Positions 52,801-61,803 of a stretch of DNA of 64,000 nt are shown piece by piece. Below the pieces are notes generated by a model. The model had not been told where the DNA came from. It was given only the letters and a program-made list of their open reading frames with translations, and did no database searches. The first letter of the stretch is position 1. The number at the start of each line of letters is the position of its first letter. The DNA comes from JANSYL01 sp963921255 (GTDB lineage Bacteria; Pseudomonadota; Alphaproteobacteria; Rhodobacterales; Rhodobacteraceae). The translations under genes were made by a program, and so were the position numbers. The stretch covers positions 1,612,001 through 1,676,000 of the forward strand of contig CAWUEW020000003.1 in the NCBI GenBank assembly GCA_963921255.3, in the 5' to 3' direction.

Positions 52801-54890
52801 TCGTAGCCGCCATTGCTGTCGGCGGTGTCGTTGCCGGGAACACCGTCCGTGTCGCTCAGCGTCAGGTTCGCACCCGCCGTCAGTTCGACCTCAACCGGCT
52901 GGTTGTTCTCATCATAGGCGCGGATGCGCACAATGCCGTCGCCGTCGATATCGTTGATGCGGAACGCGACGTTCTCGACCTCGTCGCTAAAGCCAAGCTG
53001 ATAGGTCGCGTCATTGTTCTGATCGTTCAAAACGGATTCGAACGAACTGTTAGGATCAATCGTTTCGGTTCCGGTGTCGATTCCGGCCACGTTTTGCGTG
53101 GAATCCTCGAACTGGTTGTCGACGCCGCTGTCGGAGTTCAGGATCGTGAACGTCACATCGACCGAGCCGGTGTTCTGCGTGAACCCGCTGATCTCGTCGC
53201 CGTTTTCGATCGGGTTCGCCCCGTTCGGATCGGGCGCCAGATCCCATTCAAAGCTTTCGCGCGTCGTCACCGGCGCGGTCAGGCCGCTGTCACCAAAGAT
53301 GGTGTCGTTGCCATTGCCGCCTTCGACACTGTCATCGCCCCCACCGGCGTAGACAAGGTCATCGCCTTCGCCGGACAGCACAGTATCGTCACCGCCCTGG
53401 GCGTCGACCACATCGTCATCGTTGCCGACCTGGTTGTCACCGGCGTCGATCATGTCGCCTTCCGGGTCGCCGGTGTATGCGATGTCGATCAGGTTTGCAT
53501 CTTGGTCGCCTTCGACAACGAAGTCGCCCTGCACCGCCGCGTTATCATAGATGGCAACGTAGGAAATCTTCCCTTCGAAGTATTCCGTCAGGTTATTTGC
53601 TTTGTTGTCATCGGACACCCACGCATTCGCACCGACGACAAACGGCTCGGACGTCGACCCATTGTCGAGCGTCAGGGCGTCGTCGATTGCCTCTTCATAG
53701 GTCGTCCCTTGGGTCAGGTTCTCGACCTTGAGGAAGCCGTTTACGCCGTCCTTGTCCCAGGCGTACGTGACCCGGACATCATCACCCTTCTCAAAGAAAT
53801 CGTCGGGCGTTTTGTAGTACTTGCTGTCGGCAGCCGTCTGGTGGCGCACTTCGACATTGCCCGCCGCGTTGGCCCAGATGGTCAGATGGCCACCATCGTC
53901 ATTGCCCGTACTGTCCCGGGACACAAGTGTGCCGTCACCGGACTGACCTGCATCCTGGTTGAAGACCATCTCGATCCGGCCTTCGTCCAGCTGCCAATCC
54001 GAGTCCGGACCCGCGACCATGTGGTCTTTGTTGCCGTCGAGGTGAAGGAACCCATCCTTCTGCTCGGCATCGTCTTTGACTTCGCCGTCCTCGTCGCCGC
54101 CTTTGGGCGCCAGATCATCGACGGTTTTTTCGCCATCCTCTTCGAACTCCCAAAGCGTCAGGAGATCCGAGGTTGTGGTCGGTTCGTAGTCGGTCGGCGG
54201 TTCGGGAAGTTCCGGGTCGATCTCTTTGTTGTAGATCGCCACGTAGTCCATGGTGCCGGTGAATTCTTTGTCGAACGGGCCGCCGTCTTCCTTCTCGCGA
54301 GCACCGAACGTGAAGGACTCATCGTCATCGTCGCCCACGTCCATCGTCAGACCCGTGGTGTTGTCCGTCTCGGAGAAGACCTCACCTGTCGTGTGGTTTA
54401 CGACCGTCAGGGTGGCCCCTGTCGTCGAGTCCCAAGAATACCAGACCTCGACGTCGTCACCTTCCTTGAACGTGTCTTTGTCGGTGGTCAGCTCAACTTT
54501 GGTGCCATCCGGCATCAAATGGTAGGCTTCGACTTCGCCTTCATCCGTGACGCGCAGATCGAACAGACCGTCGTCGGATTTGGTGTCATACTCACCACGG
54601 CTAACCAGCGTGTCGGGGCTGCCACCGTTATGTTCTTTCTGTTCGAAGCGGACGCGGATCGTGCCTTCGTCCAAATTTTCAAAGACGTTGTCGTTGCCGT
54701 CGACTTCGAAGCGGGATTCATCATCGTCAGACAGGATCAGTTGGCCACCCGACGCGCTGGCGCCGTCAAAGAAGACGCCGTCTTGTTCGACGCCATCCGC
54801 GGTGCCGGTGTCCTTGCTTTTGGCACCGTCCTCGAAATCCCACAGCCCAACCAGATGGGCGCTGTTGTCCGGATCCGTAAACTTCGACAT
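49866..54890 (-). CDS. Giant RTX protein with LamG-like domains and C-terminal Hint domain
   Basis: A 1674-aa acidic protein. Order: two concanavalin-A/LamG-like domains (~10-235 and ~245-480); glycine/aspartate calcium-binding repeats of the GGxGxDxx type; a ~170-residue beta domain; another repeat block; a choice-of-anchor or DUF642-like domain (NLIVNGSFEDTTG, IPGWTEDTGDDFDIHNDGRG); long arrays of GGDDDDTI-type repeats; and from residue 1481 a Hint domain (CFTPGTLIATPQG, VVSPQHRVLM). No N-terminal signal, so type I secretion is expected; no such exporter is in the window. Hint domains self-cleave before the Cys. AAGGAG sits before ATG 54890. Likely an extracellular adhesion or matrix protein. 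Confidence 0.9.
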   Translation of the reverse strand: MSKFTDPDNSAHLVGLWDFEDGAKSKDTGTADGVEQDGVFFDGASASGGQLILSDDDESRFEVDGNDNVFENLDEGTIRVRFEQKEHNGGSPDTLVSRGEYDTKSDDGLFDLRVTDEGEVEAYHLMPDGTKVELTTDKDTFKEGDDVEVWYSWDSTTGATLTVVNHTTGEVFSETDNTTGLTMDVGDDDDESFTFGAREKEDGGPFDKEFTGTMDYVAIYNKEIDPELPEPPTDYEPTTTSDLLTLWEFEEDGEKTVDDLAPKGGDEDGEVKDDAEQKDGFLHLDGNKDHMVAGPDSDWQLDEGRIEMVFNQDAGQSGDGTLVSRDSTGNDDGGHLTIWANAAGNVEVRHQTAADSKYYKTPDDFFEKGDDVRVTYAWDKDGVNGFLKVENLTQGTTYEEAIDDALTLDNGSTSEPFVVGANAWVSDDNKANNLTEYFEGKISYVAIYDNAAVQGDFVVEGDQDANLIDIAYTGDPEGDMIDAGDNQVGNDDDVVDAQGGDDTVLSGEGDDLVYAGGGDDSVEGGNGNDTIFGDSGLTAPVTTRESFEWDLAPDPNGANPIENGDEISGFTQNTGSVDVTFTILNSDSGVDNQFEDSTQNVAGIDTGTETIDPNSSFESVLNDQNNDATYQLGFSDEVENVAFRINDIDGDGIVRIRAYDENNQPVEVELTAGANLTLSDTDGVPGNDTADSNGGYEGDSSANYSVLVEIAGPVSRIEIQHDMDGPNNTGVNFTDVYFDATTGDDDDAGNDTLLGEDGEDLIFGEGGDDSIDGGIGNDTLYGDHPPEGTVIGPNLIVNGSFEDTTGASATGYGFVTGSGGIPGWTEDTGDDFDIHNDGRGGVNPTDGNNWLDLEASPGNVRVGQDVAGVVEGETYKLSFDAGDSSNEPQSGSGENLVNVYWGGELIGTIDPQAGQMDSYHFNVVGGAGDGSNRLEFEGTGDEDNIGASIDSVSLVQVAGVPPEDSGNDTITDLDGDNVVVSGPVGSPDQDFPGDAYPVADPDPNDDRDSVTTGGGNDTITTGDDDDTITSGGGADVIDAGFDDDSVNAGGGADFVEGGEGNDTILGGGGADTLFGNEEGGNIYEEDDATDPNPDNDRDSIVGGAGDDSILGGDDDDTLRGGEDNDTLDGGLDDDSLEGGSGDDSLLGGSGEDTLTGGSGDDTIDGGDDDDSITGGSGSDVIEDLDGDNTINAGIAGLGPDDTPDRGVPLPGGGIGLVDVDPDNDKDTVTTGDGNDSITTGDDDDVITAGGGDNTIDSGADDDSVTSGSGDDEIVLGEGSDTVSSGEGSDTIYGGLGPSVPDGANLIDENNIPARNDPILDNGDDSIEAGGGNDLVFGEDDNDTIKGEAGNDTLDGGIDDDSIEGGSGDDSIIGGQGADTLKGGTGDDTFDVGIFDDPLFSDNDLYDEGIGDSIIGGEDADDGDIDVLDLSDAGPLRIIKEDSIDPGGESGESGCVIFYEDAAKTIEKGQLIFKEIEDVIPCFTPGTLIATPQGEVPVESLAAGDVVVTRDNGLQEIRWVGSRTLDAEELETAAPLRPILIKAGALGHGLPERDMVVSPQHRVLMTGELPQLYFEDSEVLVAAKHLVNGDTIVQLGADADVTYIHFMFDRHEVVLSDGAWTESFQPGDQSLGSMGDAQRAEIFAIFPELATVEGLGEYTAARRALRAHEAKLLQL

Positions 54891-55875
54891 CTTCACTACT
54901 CCTTGCCGCATCCGCGGCGGGATCCCCTGCCCAAGGGACCCAAATTCCGACACGACAGGAGCGACATCCGTGGCGAAGAACCGGGGGGCAGCGCGCACGG
55001 CGGTCGCTCAATGCTGAAGGGGTGTGTGTCGCGCGTATCCCAAACGCACTCTGCCGCCCTGCCGCTGGAGTTCGGCAGTTAACGGACTGACCTAGCAAGC
55101 AGTTGCTCGCCAAGACGGCACAACCCTTCGTGCACAACGACACGAACCGGTGCGGCCGCCCCCGTGGCCTATACAGACATCGCCCCCCAGTTGGGCTTTA
55201 GTTGATTACCCAGAAAAGCATTCGTGCAGGAAGGGAAATCTTCCGCGCTGTTCCCCGATGTGACGATGGACAGCGGCCTTTGGTAACAGGACGGTAACAA
55301 ATCCGGTCCAGACTGTTTCCGCTGCGACCTCAATCATGCGGTTTCGTCGATCCGGCCTTCACGCACGAAAACGCCAAATTCCACGTGATTTTGGCGGGTT
55401 AGAGGTCAATTCGTCCCCTTTTGATCCGACGTCTTGTTTCCCTCATCGAAACAATCACTCGGCCATGCTCTGGAAACAGTGTGTTAACGCCCAATTATTG
55501 GGAGATGCGTGAATACCCGGCCGCGCCGCCCCGCAATCCGGGCATTCGGTTTCGATTGTTTCGAAATCAGCGACAAGTCCGAATCACCGCACCATCTCCG
55601 ACGCGCTGTGCGTTCGCGAGCGCCGATTGCGCCACAATTTGTCAGTCTTGACCGGGACTTAGGGCAAGCGCCGCCAACCTGGCACGGAGTGCTGCATCCT
55701 CGGCAAGGCGGTTCGGGGGTCCGGTCGCCGCGGGCAACGCACCGGGCGCCAACCACCTGGTATGGGTGGTTTCACTACGCCAACGCGCCGACCCAATGGG
55801 CCAGCGCGTCGCGGCCAAATGACCGCCGATTGGACACTGTCGCGAACGGCCGCAGCGCGGCAGTCGCTGTCTGCT
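54891..55875. other. Gene-poor stretch upstream of the RTX/Hint gene
   Basis: Nearly 1 kb with only short ORFs that lack ribosome-binding sites or family features. It should hold the RTX gene promoter. Small inverted repeats are visible: CGCCAAA (55372-55378) with TTTGGCG (55390-55396), and the 13-base palindrome CCCAATTATTGGG (55490-55502). Base composition is somewhat less GC-rich than in the neighbouring housekeeping genes. No RNA gene could be recognised. Confidence 0.5.
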
Positions 55876-56286
55876 CTAAGGCCGACGCGTGGTCGATCCG
55901 CCAGCCAGCCCGCCGATCGTGCTCGTCCCGCCAACACCCGGCGGCGGCGGCGTGGGTGTGCCACCGTCGGGCACGGTTGTTCCGAACGGATCATTCCGCG
56001 AGCCGTCCGGTGTTCCCGGGTCGCCCTCGCCACGGCCATCGCAGAGGATCTCATCGTTGAGGGTTGCCACCCCGTCGATACACACCTCGTCATAATCGCA
56101 CGGATCGTCGGCCGCAGGGTTGGGCTCAAACTCTTCACCATTCGGACCGATGCAGAACGAGACACCACCGAACTTGTCAAAAACCGGCATCCCGCTTGTC
56201 GGGACGATGATGGTGGTCGGCTGTGCACAGGCGGCCAGAAAAAGCACGGCTGGCACAGCCGACAGGTAATAGTTACGCAAAGTCAC
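55876..56286 (-). CDS. Small lipoprotein (intact copy of a tandem pair)
   Basis: 136 aa, GTG start with CGGAG seven bases upstream. The signal peptide ends in lipobox LAAC, so it is lipid-modified. The mature part has the segment GMPVFDKFGGVSFCIGPNGEEF and two further Cys in DPCDYDEVC plus one in EILC, then a low-complexity Gly/Thr/Pro tail (TPTPPPPGVGGTSTIGGL). The upstream neighbour is a clear paralogue with an identical GTG plus CGGAG arrangement. Function unknown. Confidence 0.78.
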   Translation of the reverse strand: MTLRNYYLSAVPAVLFLAACAQPTTIIVPTSGMPVFDKFGGVSFCIGPNGEEFEPNPAADDPCDYDEVCIDGVATLNDEILCDGRGEGDPGTPDGSRNDPFGTTVPDGGTPTPPPPGVGGTSTIGGLAGGSTTRRP

Positions 56287-56289
56287 TCG

Positions 56290-56571
56290 TTATCTCCGGT
56301 CCCGAGGTTCGTCGTCCGGCTCCGGGCAAATGATTTCGCCCGAGGCCGTGATAATGACGTCCGGGCAAATCTCTTCGTACTCGCACGGATCGCTGGCCCC
56401 GACAGCGGCCGGGAACTCTTCCCCGTCTGGGCCAACACATGACGACACCCCGCCGAACTTGTCGTACACAGGCATGCCGCTTATTGGGGCGACGAACGTG
56501 GTGGGTGGTGCTCATGCCGCGACCGCCAGGGCCGCGGGGATGACCAATAGGTATAGCCGATTGTGAGTCAC
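56290..56571 (-). pseudogene. Paralogous small lipoprotein gene with TGA at the lipobox cysteine
   Basis: From GTG 56571 (CGGAG seven bases ahead) the frame reads a signal peptide, VTHNRLYLLVIPAALAVAA, then TGA (56512-56514), then APPTTFVAPISGMPVYDKFG and the rest of the paralogue without further stops, ending at 56290. In the intact neighbour the same position is the lipobox Cys, so the TGA is one base from TGC. 93 codons in total; it lacks the Pro/Gly tail of the other copy. The stop should abolish the lipoprotein. Confidence 0.8.
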
Positions 56572-56860
56572 GTGTATTCTCCGGACGAAATCCAACGCAC
56601 CGCCGGGACAACCCGAGGGTTTCGGTGGATTGCTCGATAGGCGTGATCGTCCTGATCCGCCCTGCATCGGCAGAATGCTCAGGATTCAAATCGGAAAGAA
56701 GTCCGCGCGCCGCAGCCCGGTCATGCAAAAAAGCACAACGGGCCAAAGGCCCCCCAACAGCCGCGCGCACACAGCGGCGCTGTGGCACAGCGCGGTGATG
56801 GCACCGCTCTGAGGCGCACCATCTCTGACGGGCAGAGGCCTGATCGCGAAAATGCGATGC
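56572..56860. other. Intergenic region without recognised gene
   Basis: About 290 bases between the broken lipoprotein gene and the end of the LysR gene. No ORF with a good ribosome-binding site was found. The right half is rich in GCGC inverted motifs. Confidence 0.45.
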
Positions 56861-57763
56861 CTACTCGGGCGCCGCGTCGCGCCCGGTACGGGGGGCCGTG
56901 GATGCATCGGGCGTGTCCACGTTGAACATCCGGGGGAAGGCCTCGCGTATCCAGGTCATGACGGCCTGGACGCGACTGGAGTTCAGGGAATCCGGATGCA
57001 CATGCAAATACAAATCCCGTTCGAATTCAGGCTCATCCAGCAGTTGACGTTCGATCCGCGGATCCGCCTCTCCGATGCAGCAGGGCAGAAGGGCGCGCCC
57101 GATGCCGCTGGCCACGGCCTGATGCAGGGTTTCAGCATCCAAGGCGCGCAGCCGAATGCGCGCACAACCTTTGGTCACGCGCTGCGCGAATAGACCTGCC
57201 CGGTTGGAGGGATTGTCCTCGTCATGGAACACCACCCAATCCTGCGGATCGCACCCGGGCGCCGCATAGACGGCATAGGGTACTTTGCCGAGTTTGATCT
57301 GGAAGGCGCCGTCCATGGGCTGCGTTTCGAACCACAGGCCCAAGCTTGGCTGGTGGTGCCAAAGGCTGGTCCGTGGGCGCCCGGAGATCAAACGCAACTC
57401 GATCTTGGAATTGGCGGCAAGAAACGCCGGCAGCCCGCTGGACACCATTCGGTCAAGCGTCCACTGGTTGCCGCACAACCGCACCACACCGCCGGGTTGC
57501 TGGCCCGTGGTCTTGACCTGTTCGACCAAGGAAATGGTCTGCCGCTCAATCTCGCCCGACCGTGCAATGAAGGCCTGGCCGGCTTCCGTGGGGACCACGC
57601 CCTGTTTGGAGCGTTTGAACAACGTCGTTTCGAGGCTGGCTTCCATCGCGGTCAAACGGCGCCCAACGGTGGATTGATCCATGTCGAGCATTTTGGCCGC
57701 GCCGCTCAACGATCCCGTGCGGGCGATGGCGAGGGCAAGCTTGATGTCGTCCCAATCAATCAC
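56861..57763 (-). CDS. LysR-family transcriptional regulator
   Basis: A 300-aa regulator. The N-terminal winged helix-turn-helix (residues ~1-60) reads MIDWDDIKLALAIARTGSLS, then GAAKMLDMDQSTVGRRLTAME. An effector-binding domain of periplasmic-binding-protein fold follows (~90-290) with ALDAETLHQAVASGIGRALLP. It is divergent from the autotransporter gene, 387 bases away, which is the usual position for a LysR regulator of the divergent gene. Effector unknown. Confidence 0.9.
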   Translation of the reverse strand: MIDWDDIKLALAIARTGSLSGAAKMLDMDQSTVGRRLTAMEASLETTLFKRSKQGVVPTEAGQAFIARSGEIERQTISLVEQVKTTGQQPGGVVRLCGNQWTLDRMVSSGLPAFLAANSKIELRLISGRPRTSLWHHQPSLGLWFETQPMDGAFQIKLGKVPYAVYAAPGCDPQDWVVFHDEDNPSNRAGLFAQRVTKGCARIRLRALDAETLHQAVASGIGRALLPCCIGEADPRIERQLLDEPEFERDLYLHVHPDSLNSSRVQAVMTWIREAFPRMFNVDTPDASTAPRTGRDAAPE

Positions 57764-58150
57764 GGGGTTGCCCCCCGGACAAAGGGGCCCACCAGAACCA
57801 TTTCAGGCGCAATCGCCGATCGTCTTGCACGCACCCTACCTCACCTAACGGCCTGTCGTAACTTTGCCACAGGCTCACCACTGGTGCACGTCGACGGCCA
57901 AGTCCGCCTGACGTCCCGGTCCCTCTGACTGTTTGGTTAAGTCTTTGTTTTTGCCAAAGGGTGCACCAGACCATATCGCTAGTGCCCATATGCCTATCTC
58001 GCAAGACGCGTGGTTATGCACTGCTACATAGGCTTCCTGCAGGCATCCTAGTTCCGGCCCCAAATCGAAGCAAGTAGCGTCCGCGCCTGTCGGGTACGTC
58101 GTCAGACCGAGGCGGGCAAACGCCGCAGCGCCCGATCGACAACCAACAGG
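57764..58150. other. Intergenic region between lysR gene and autotransporter
   Basis: 387 bases between two divergent genes, expected to contain both promoters and LysR operators. No clear T-N11-A palindrome stood out by eye, and no ORF is credible. Confidence 0.45.
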
Positions 58151-61100
58151 ATGAATTGGGCAGTTTTTGTAATGAGTATCCGGCGTCGGGCAATGCGGGC
58201 GGGCGTGTCGACTTGGGTTGTTGCGATGTGCCTTGGCAGCAGCGCCATCGGCCAAGAGACCTTCGTCGTGAATGGGGCGACCTTTGTCACGAACGGGGAC
58301 CCGACCCACATCCTTGATGGTGGGGACACGCTCACCGTCACCGGGACGGGGGGCATCACCGTCAATGACCCGGGCGCATCTGCAATCGCCGGGACCGGGG
58401 ACGCGAACACCGTCACCGTGGGGGGCAATATCATCGGGGGCCCCGCCGCCAGCCACGGCATCTCACTCGACGGCGCCAACGGCAGCGTCAGCATCCTCAC
58501 TGGCGCGACGATCAACACGCAGGGCAGCCCTTCTGACGGAGTACTTTTGAATGGCGCGGACGGCCGCCTGAGCAACGCGGGCACCGTCAGCGTCAGTGGA
58601 GACTTCTCAAGCGGACTCAGGTCTTTTGGCGCGGGGTCCACGGTTCTGAATACAGGCAGCATCGCCATCAACGGGGGCAATACAACCGGCATGAGCATTG
58701 GCGGAGCGGGGACACGTGTCACCCATGCCGCTGGCGCGACCATTATCGGTGCAATTGGCCCGACCCAACGGGCCGGCATCAGCAGCTCGGGAAGCAACGT
58801 GCAGATCACACAGGATGGCACGATCACCCTTGATGGAGCCAACTCGGTCGGCGTTCGGATCACAGGGGCTGGCACACTCCTGAGTTCGGGGGGCGACATC
58901 TCGCTCGACGGCGCGGACTCCGTGGGCATCTTTGTAAACACCACCGGCACTACGATCCGTCAATCGGGCGACATCGCGATCGACAATGGTGGGCCCAGTG
59001 CGACGGGTGTGCACCTCCTGCAAGGCGGTAACACCTACACCCTGGCCTTCCCGGGTGCTGGTGGGATTACAATGGGCGCCGCAGGGGGCAACGGCATCAT
59101 CGTCGCTGGTGACGGGAATATCCTGAACATCGACAGCGGCCGGATCATCATTCTGGGCAATGACTCGTCTGGCATCGGGGTGACGGGTGCCAATACCACG
59201 ATCACGAATGCCGGTGAGATCTCGAGCACCGGGATCGACGCGCGCGGCATCTACGCCAACGCGGACGGCCTGACGGTGATCAACTCCGGCTTGATCGAGG
59301 CGACCTTGGGTACCGACGGGTACGGCATTTTCGTCGAAGGCGGCAACGGCGCGACAGTCGTTCACAGCGGCGCTGGCGCGGCCATCCGGGGCAGTACAAC
59401 GGGCGATGGCACCGCCATTCGCATTGAAGGCAACGGCGCGTCGGTCGTAATTGATGAGGATGCCACGGTCACGAGCTTTGGGATCAGCGGACACGGTGTT
59501 TTGGTCATCGGCTCTGATGCCCACGTCCAACACCTCGGCGGCCAGATCGACGTGAACGGCTTCAGCGGCGTCGGCATCTTTGTTCAGGGCAACAATGGCC
59601 GGATCACGACCGGCGCCGGGTCGGTGATCAACCTCCTGGACAACACCACGACGAACGGCAGTGGCATTCGCTTTGCCGGGGCCAACGGCACCGTCGACAC
59701 CGCGGGTCTTATTCTGGCCATCGGCGATGGTGAAAACGGGATCGACATCTTTGGGGGCAATTCGACGATCTCGAACGCCGGGGTCGTCACGGTTCTCGGG
59801 GCCAACGGCAATGCGATCGAAGCCAATGGCGGGGGCGATGTCGTGACCAACACCGGGCGGCTGATAGCACAAGGTGACAACGGCGCAGGCATTCAGATCA
59901 CCGGCGCGAACACGACGGTCACGAACACGGGCCGCATCACGGCGGACGGCCTTGGCGGCGTGGGCATCTTTGCGACGGCTCTAACCACAGGGACCACCAT
60001 CCTGAACGCGGGAACCATCGACGTCGCCGCCGGTGGCACCGCGGGGATCAGCGCGTTCGACGATGACACCACGGTGACCAACACAGGTGTGATCACCGCC
60101 GATGGTGCGGCGTCCGGTATTTTGACCACGGGCGACACCCTTTTTGTCCGAAACGCGGGCCAGATCTTCGGCCCGGGCAACGACGCGTTCTCGGCGACCG
60201 GATCGAACGTGACGCTGCGGCTGGATGGCGGCTCGATCATCGTCGGCGGCTTGAGCTTCACCAATCCGGCCACCGCCACCGCGGACATCGGCCTCCCCAA
60301 CGCGGCCCTGACCTTCAACACGATCCCGGCAACACTTCTCAGCGATGGCCGGCCTCAACTGGTTCTTGGCAACCAATTGTTCGTCTTTGACCCTGACCAT
60401 TTCGCGGCGCTGGACACGCTTGGGTTTTCAGCATTCGACACGCTGAGCCGCGCACACGATCACGCGCGCGCCTCCGGACGAAGCGGTCGAACGGCCTGGA
60501 TGACCGGTGCGGTCGCAACGGGCGAGGACAGCGCCGGGTTCACCGGCCTTCTCGGTGCCACCCTGCCCCTGTCTCCAGACCGACACATCGGCTTCGCCTT
60601 GGGCCAGACGCGCAACGGTGTGGATGCCGCGTTCTGTGCGACCGATATCGGCGCCACATCCACCATCGGCGCGGTCACCTATGGCGGCACGCTTGGACCA
60701 GCGTCTTTCGAAACGGCCCTGAGCTTCGGCCGCACGGCAAGCGACAGCACGCGCCGCGTTGCAAACAACCTGGTTGCGACAGGGATCGAGGACGCAACGG
60801 GCCAAGTGGACGGCGTGTTCTACGGGCTGTCCGCCACACTCGCAGCCCCTGCCCGCCTGAATGGCTTTGACGTCAGACCCAGTCTGCGCCTGCGTCACGC
60901 CTGGCAATCGACGGATGCCTTTTCCGAAATCGGGGCGTCCCCTGCCAACCTCAGCGTCAATGCGCGTACGGCCCAAAGAACCGATCTTCGTGTCCGCGCA
61001 GATGTCGAGTTGCCGTCCCAAGACACGGCCCTTGGAGATGTGGACCTGAGCGCCTTTGCCGGTCTCGATATCGCCAGATGGCAGGCAGACGGGATCACCG

Positions 61101-61291
61101 CGATGGCGGCCGGTACGCCGATCGCTTTCGAAACCGGCGCCAATGGCGTCGAGGTCGGCGGTTTCATCGGCGGAACCGCGCGTTTTGAATTGGAAAACGG
61201 CGCGCAATTCTCGGTCGGGGGGGAACTGGGCCAAATGTCAGGCACCGGATCAACCCTTCGACTGACCGCGCAATACGGCATCACCTTCTGA
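58151..61291 (+). CDS. Autotransporter with repeat-rich passenger
   Basis: A 1046-aa type V secreted protein. N-terminal signal (basic IRRRAMRAG, hydrophobic VSTWVVAMCLGSSAIG, likely cut before QETF). The passenger, residues ~35-770, consists of repeated ~22-residue units of the kind ITGANTTVTNTGRITADGLG, forming a beta-helix. The C-terminal ~268 residues (from about 779, SGRTAWMTGAVATGEDS) form the beta-barrel, ending QYGITF with the usual terminal Phe. The passenger has no protease or other catalytic motif; adhesion is the likely role. Start codon uncertain: ATGs at 58172 and 58193 are alternatives. Confidence 0.9.
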   Translation: MNWAVFVMSIRRRAMRAGVSTWVVAMCLGSSAIGQETFVVNGATFVTNGDPTHILDGGDTLTVTGTGGITVNDPGASAIAGTGDANTVTVGGNIIGGPAASHGISLDGANGSVSILTGATINTQGSPSDGVLLNGADGRLSNAGTVSVSGDFSSGLRSFGAGSTVLNTGSIAINGGNTTGMSIGGAGTRVTHAAGATIIGAIGPTQRAGISSSGSNVQITQDGTITLDGANSVGVRITGAGTLLSSGGDISLDGADSVGIFVNTTGTTIRQSGDIAIDNGGPSATGVHLLQGGNTYTLAFPGAGGITMGAAGGNGIIVAGDGNILNIDSGRIIILGNDSSGIGVTGANTTITNAGEISSTGIDARGIYANADGLTVINSGLIEATLGTDGYGIFVEGGNGATVVHSGAGAAIRGSTTGDGTAIRIEGNGASVVIDEDATVTSFGISGHGVLVIGSDAHVQHLGGQIDVNGFSGVGIFVQGNNGRITTGAGSVINLLDNTTTNGSGIRFAGANGTVDTAGLILAIGDGENGIDIFGGNSTISNAGVVTVLGANGNAIEANGGGDVVTNTGRLIAQGDNGAGIQITGANTTVTNTGRITADGLGGVGIFATALTTGTTILNAGTIDVAAGGTAGISAFDDDTTVTNTGVITADGAASGILTTGDTLFVRNAGQIFGPGNDAFSATGSNVTLRLDGGSIIVGGLSFTNPATATADIGLPNAALTFNTIPATLLSDGRPQLVLGNQLFVFDPDHFAALDTLGFSAFDTLSRAHDHARASGRSGRTAWMTGAVATGEDSAGFTGLLGATLPLSPDRHIGFALGQTRNGVDAAFCATDIGATSTIGAVTYGGTLGPASFETALSFGRTASDSTRRVANNLVATGIEDATGQVDGVFYGLSATLAAPARLNGFDVRPSLRLRHAWQSTDAFSEIGASPANLSVNARTAQRTDLRVRADVELPSQDTALGDVDLSAFAGLDIARWQADGITAMAAGTPIAFETGANGVEVGGFIGGTARFELENGAQFSVGGELGQMSGTGSTLRLTAQYGITF

Positions 61292-61682
61292 TTGGTAGAC
61301 CGTGGCCACTTCTTGACCACTGGAATTGGACCACTTGAGCGAATCCATGAAGTGTCTCTTGAATGCGTTGTTCCGCAGTACGCGGCTCGGCCCGCGCAAT
61401 AGTGGAACCACCGCACTGCTGAATCGAAAACACCAATGGACGCATAAATCGACAGCCCGCTCGATTCGACATTCTCAATACAAGCCTACCGTGTCGGGTT
61501 ACTCGGAACCGGTCAAAGTCGCGCCATTGAAATAACGGCGCCCAAGCCTGCGAAGTCCGGAGCCAACGCTCGCTACCAAAACTGTTCTGGATGTAATCGG
61601 ACTGCCGCGTGACCCGCGTCTCCGAAGCCCATTAATTGGGGCGGTAGTTACCCCAAAGATTGCAAAACTCTTTACGCGGTGC
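61292..61682. other. Non-coding region before tRNA-Leu
   Basis: 391 bases after the autotransporter gene. Short ORFs occur, but none has a ribosome-binding site or a recognisable product. No transposase remnant, direct repeat of the tRNA end or strong terminator could be identified. Confidence 0.45.
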
Positions 61683-61767
61683 TGGTACCCGAGGCCGGAC
61701 TCGAACCGGCAAGCCTTGCGGCGGTGGATTTTGAATCCACTGCGTCTACCAATTCCGCCACTCGGGC
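61683..61767 (-). tRNA. tRNA-Leu (anticodon CAA)
   Basis: On the minus strand an 85-nt tRNA with a long variable arm, as leucine tRNAs have. The acceptor arm GCCCGAG pairs with CTCGGGT. The anticodon stem GTGGA/TCCAC encloses loop TTCAAAA with anticodon CAA. The T-arm is GGTTCGAGTCC, and CCA is encoded. Reads UUG. Confidence 0.96.
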
Positions 61768-61803
61768 CAGGTTCGGACGGGTTACGCCGAAGCGCAGGCG
61801 GCG

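Noticed and set aside
52131..55082. Very long open frame (about 980 codons) on the plus strand opposite the RTX/Hint gene
   Set aside because: It mirrors the GAC/GGC/GTC-rich repeats of the minus-strand gene, which give few stops on the other strand. It has no family features and no ribosome-binding site; the minus-strand product has clear LamG, RTX and Hint domains.
56512..56514. Selenocysteine read-through at the TGA in the lipoprotein copy
   Set aside because: The position is a lipobox cysteine, which must be thioether-lipidated; no selenocysteine insertion element or selenoprotein family fits. A point mutation is simpler.
61292..61682. Insertion-sequence remnant beside tRNA-Leu
   Set aside because: Short ORFs there show no transposase motif, and no terminal inverted or direct repeats could be found.
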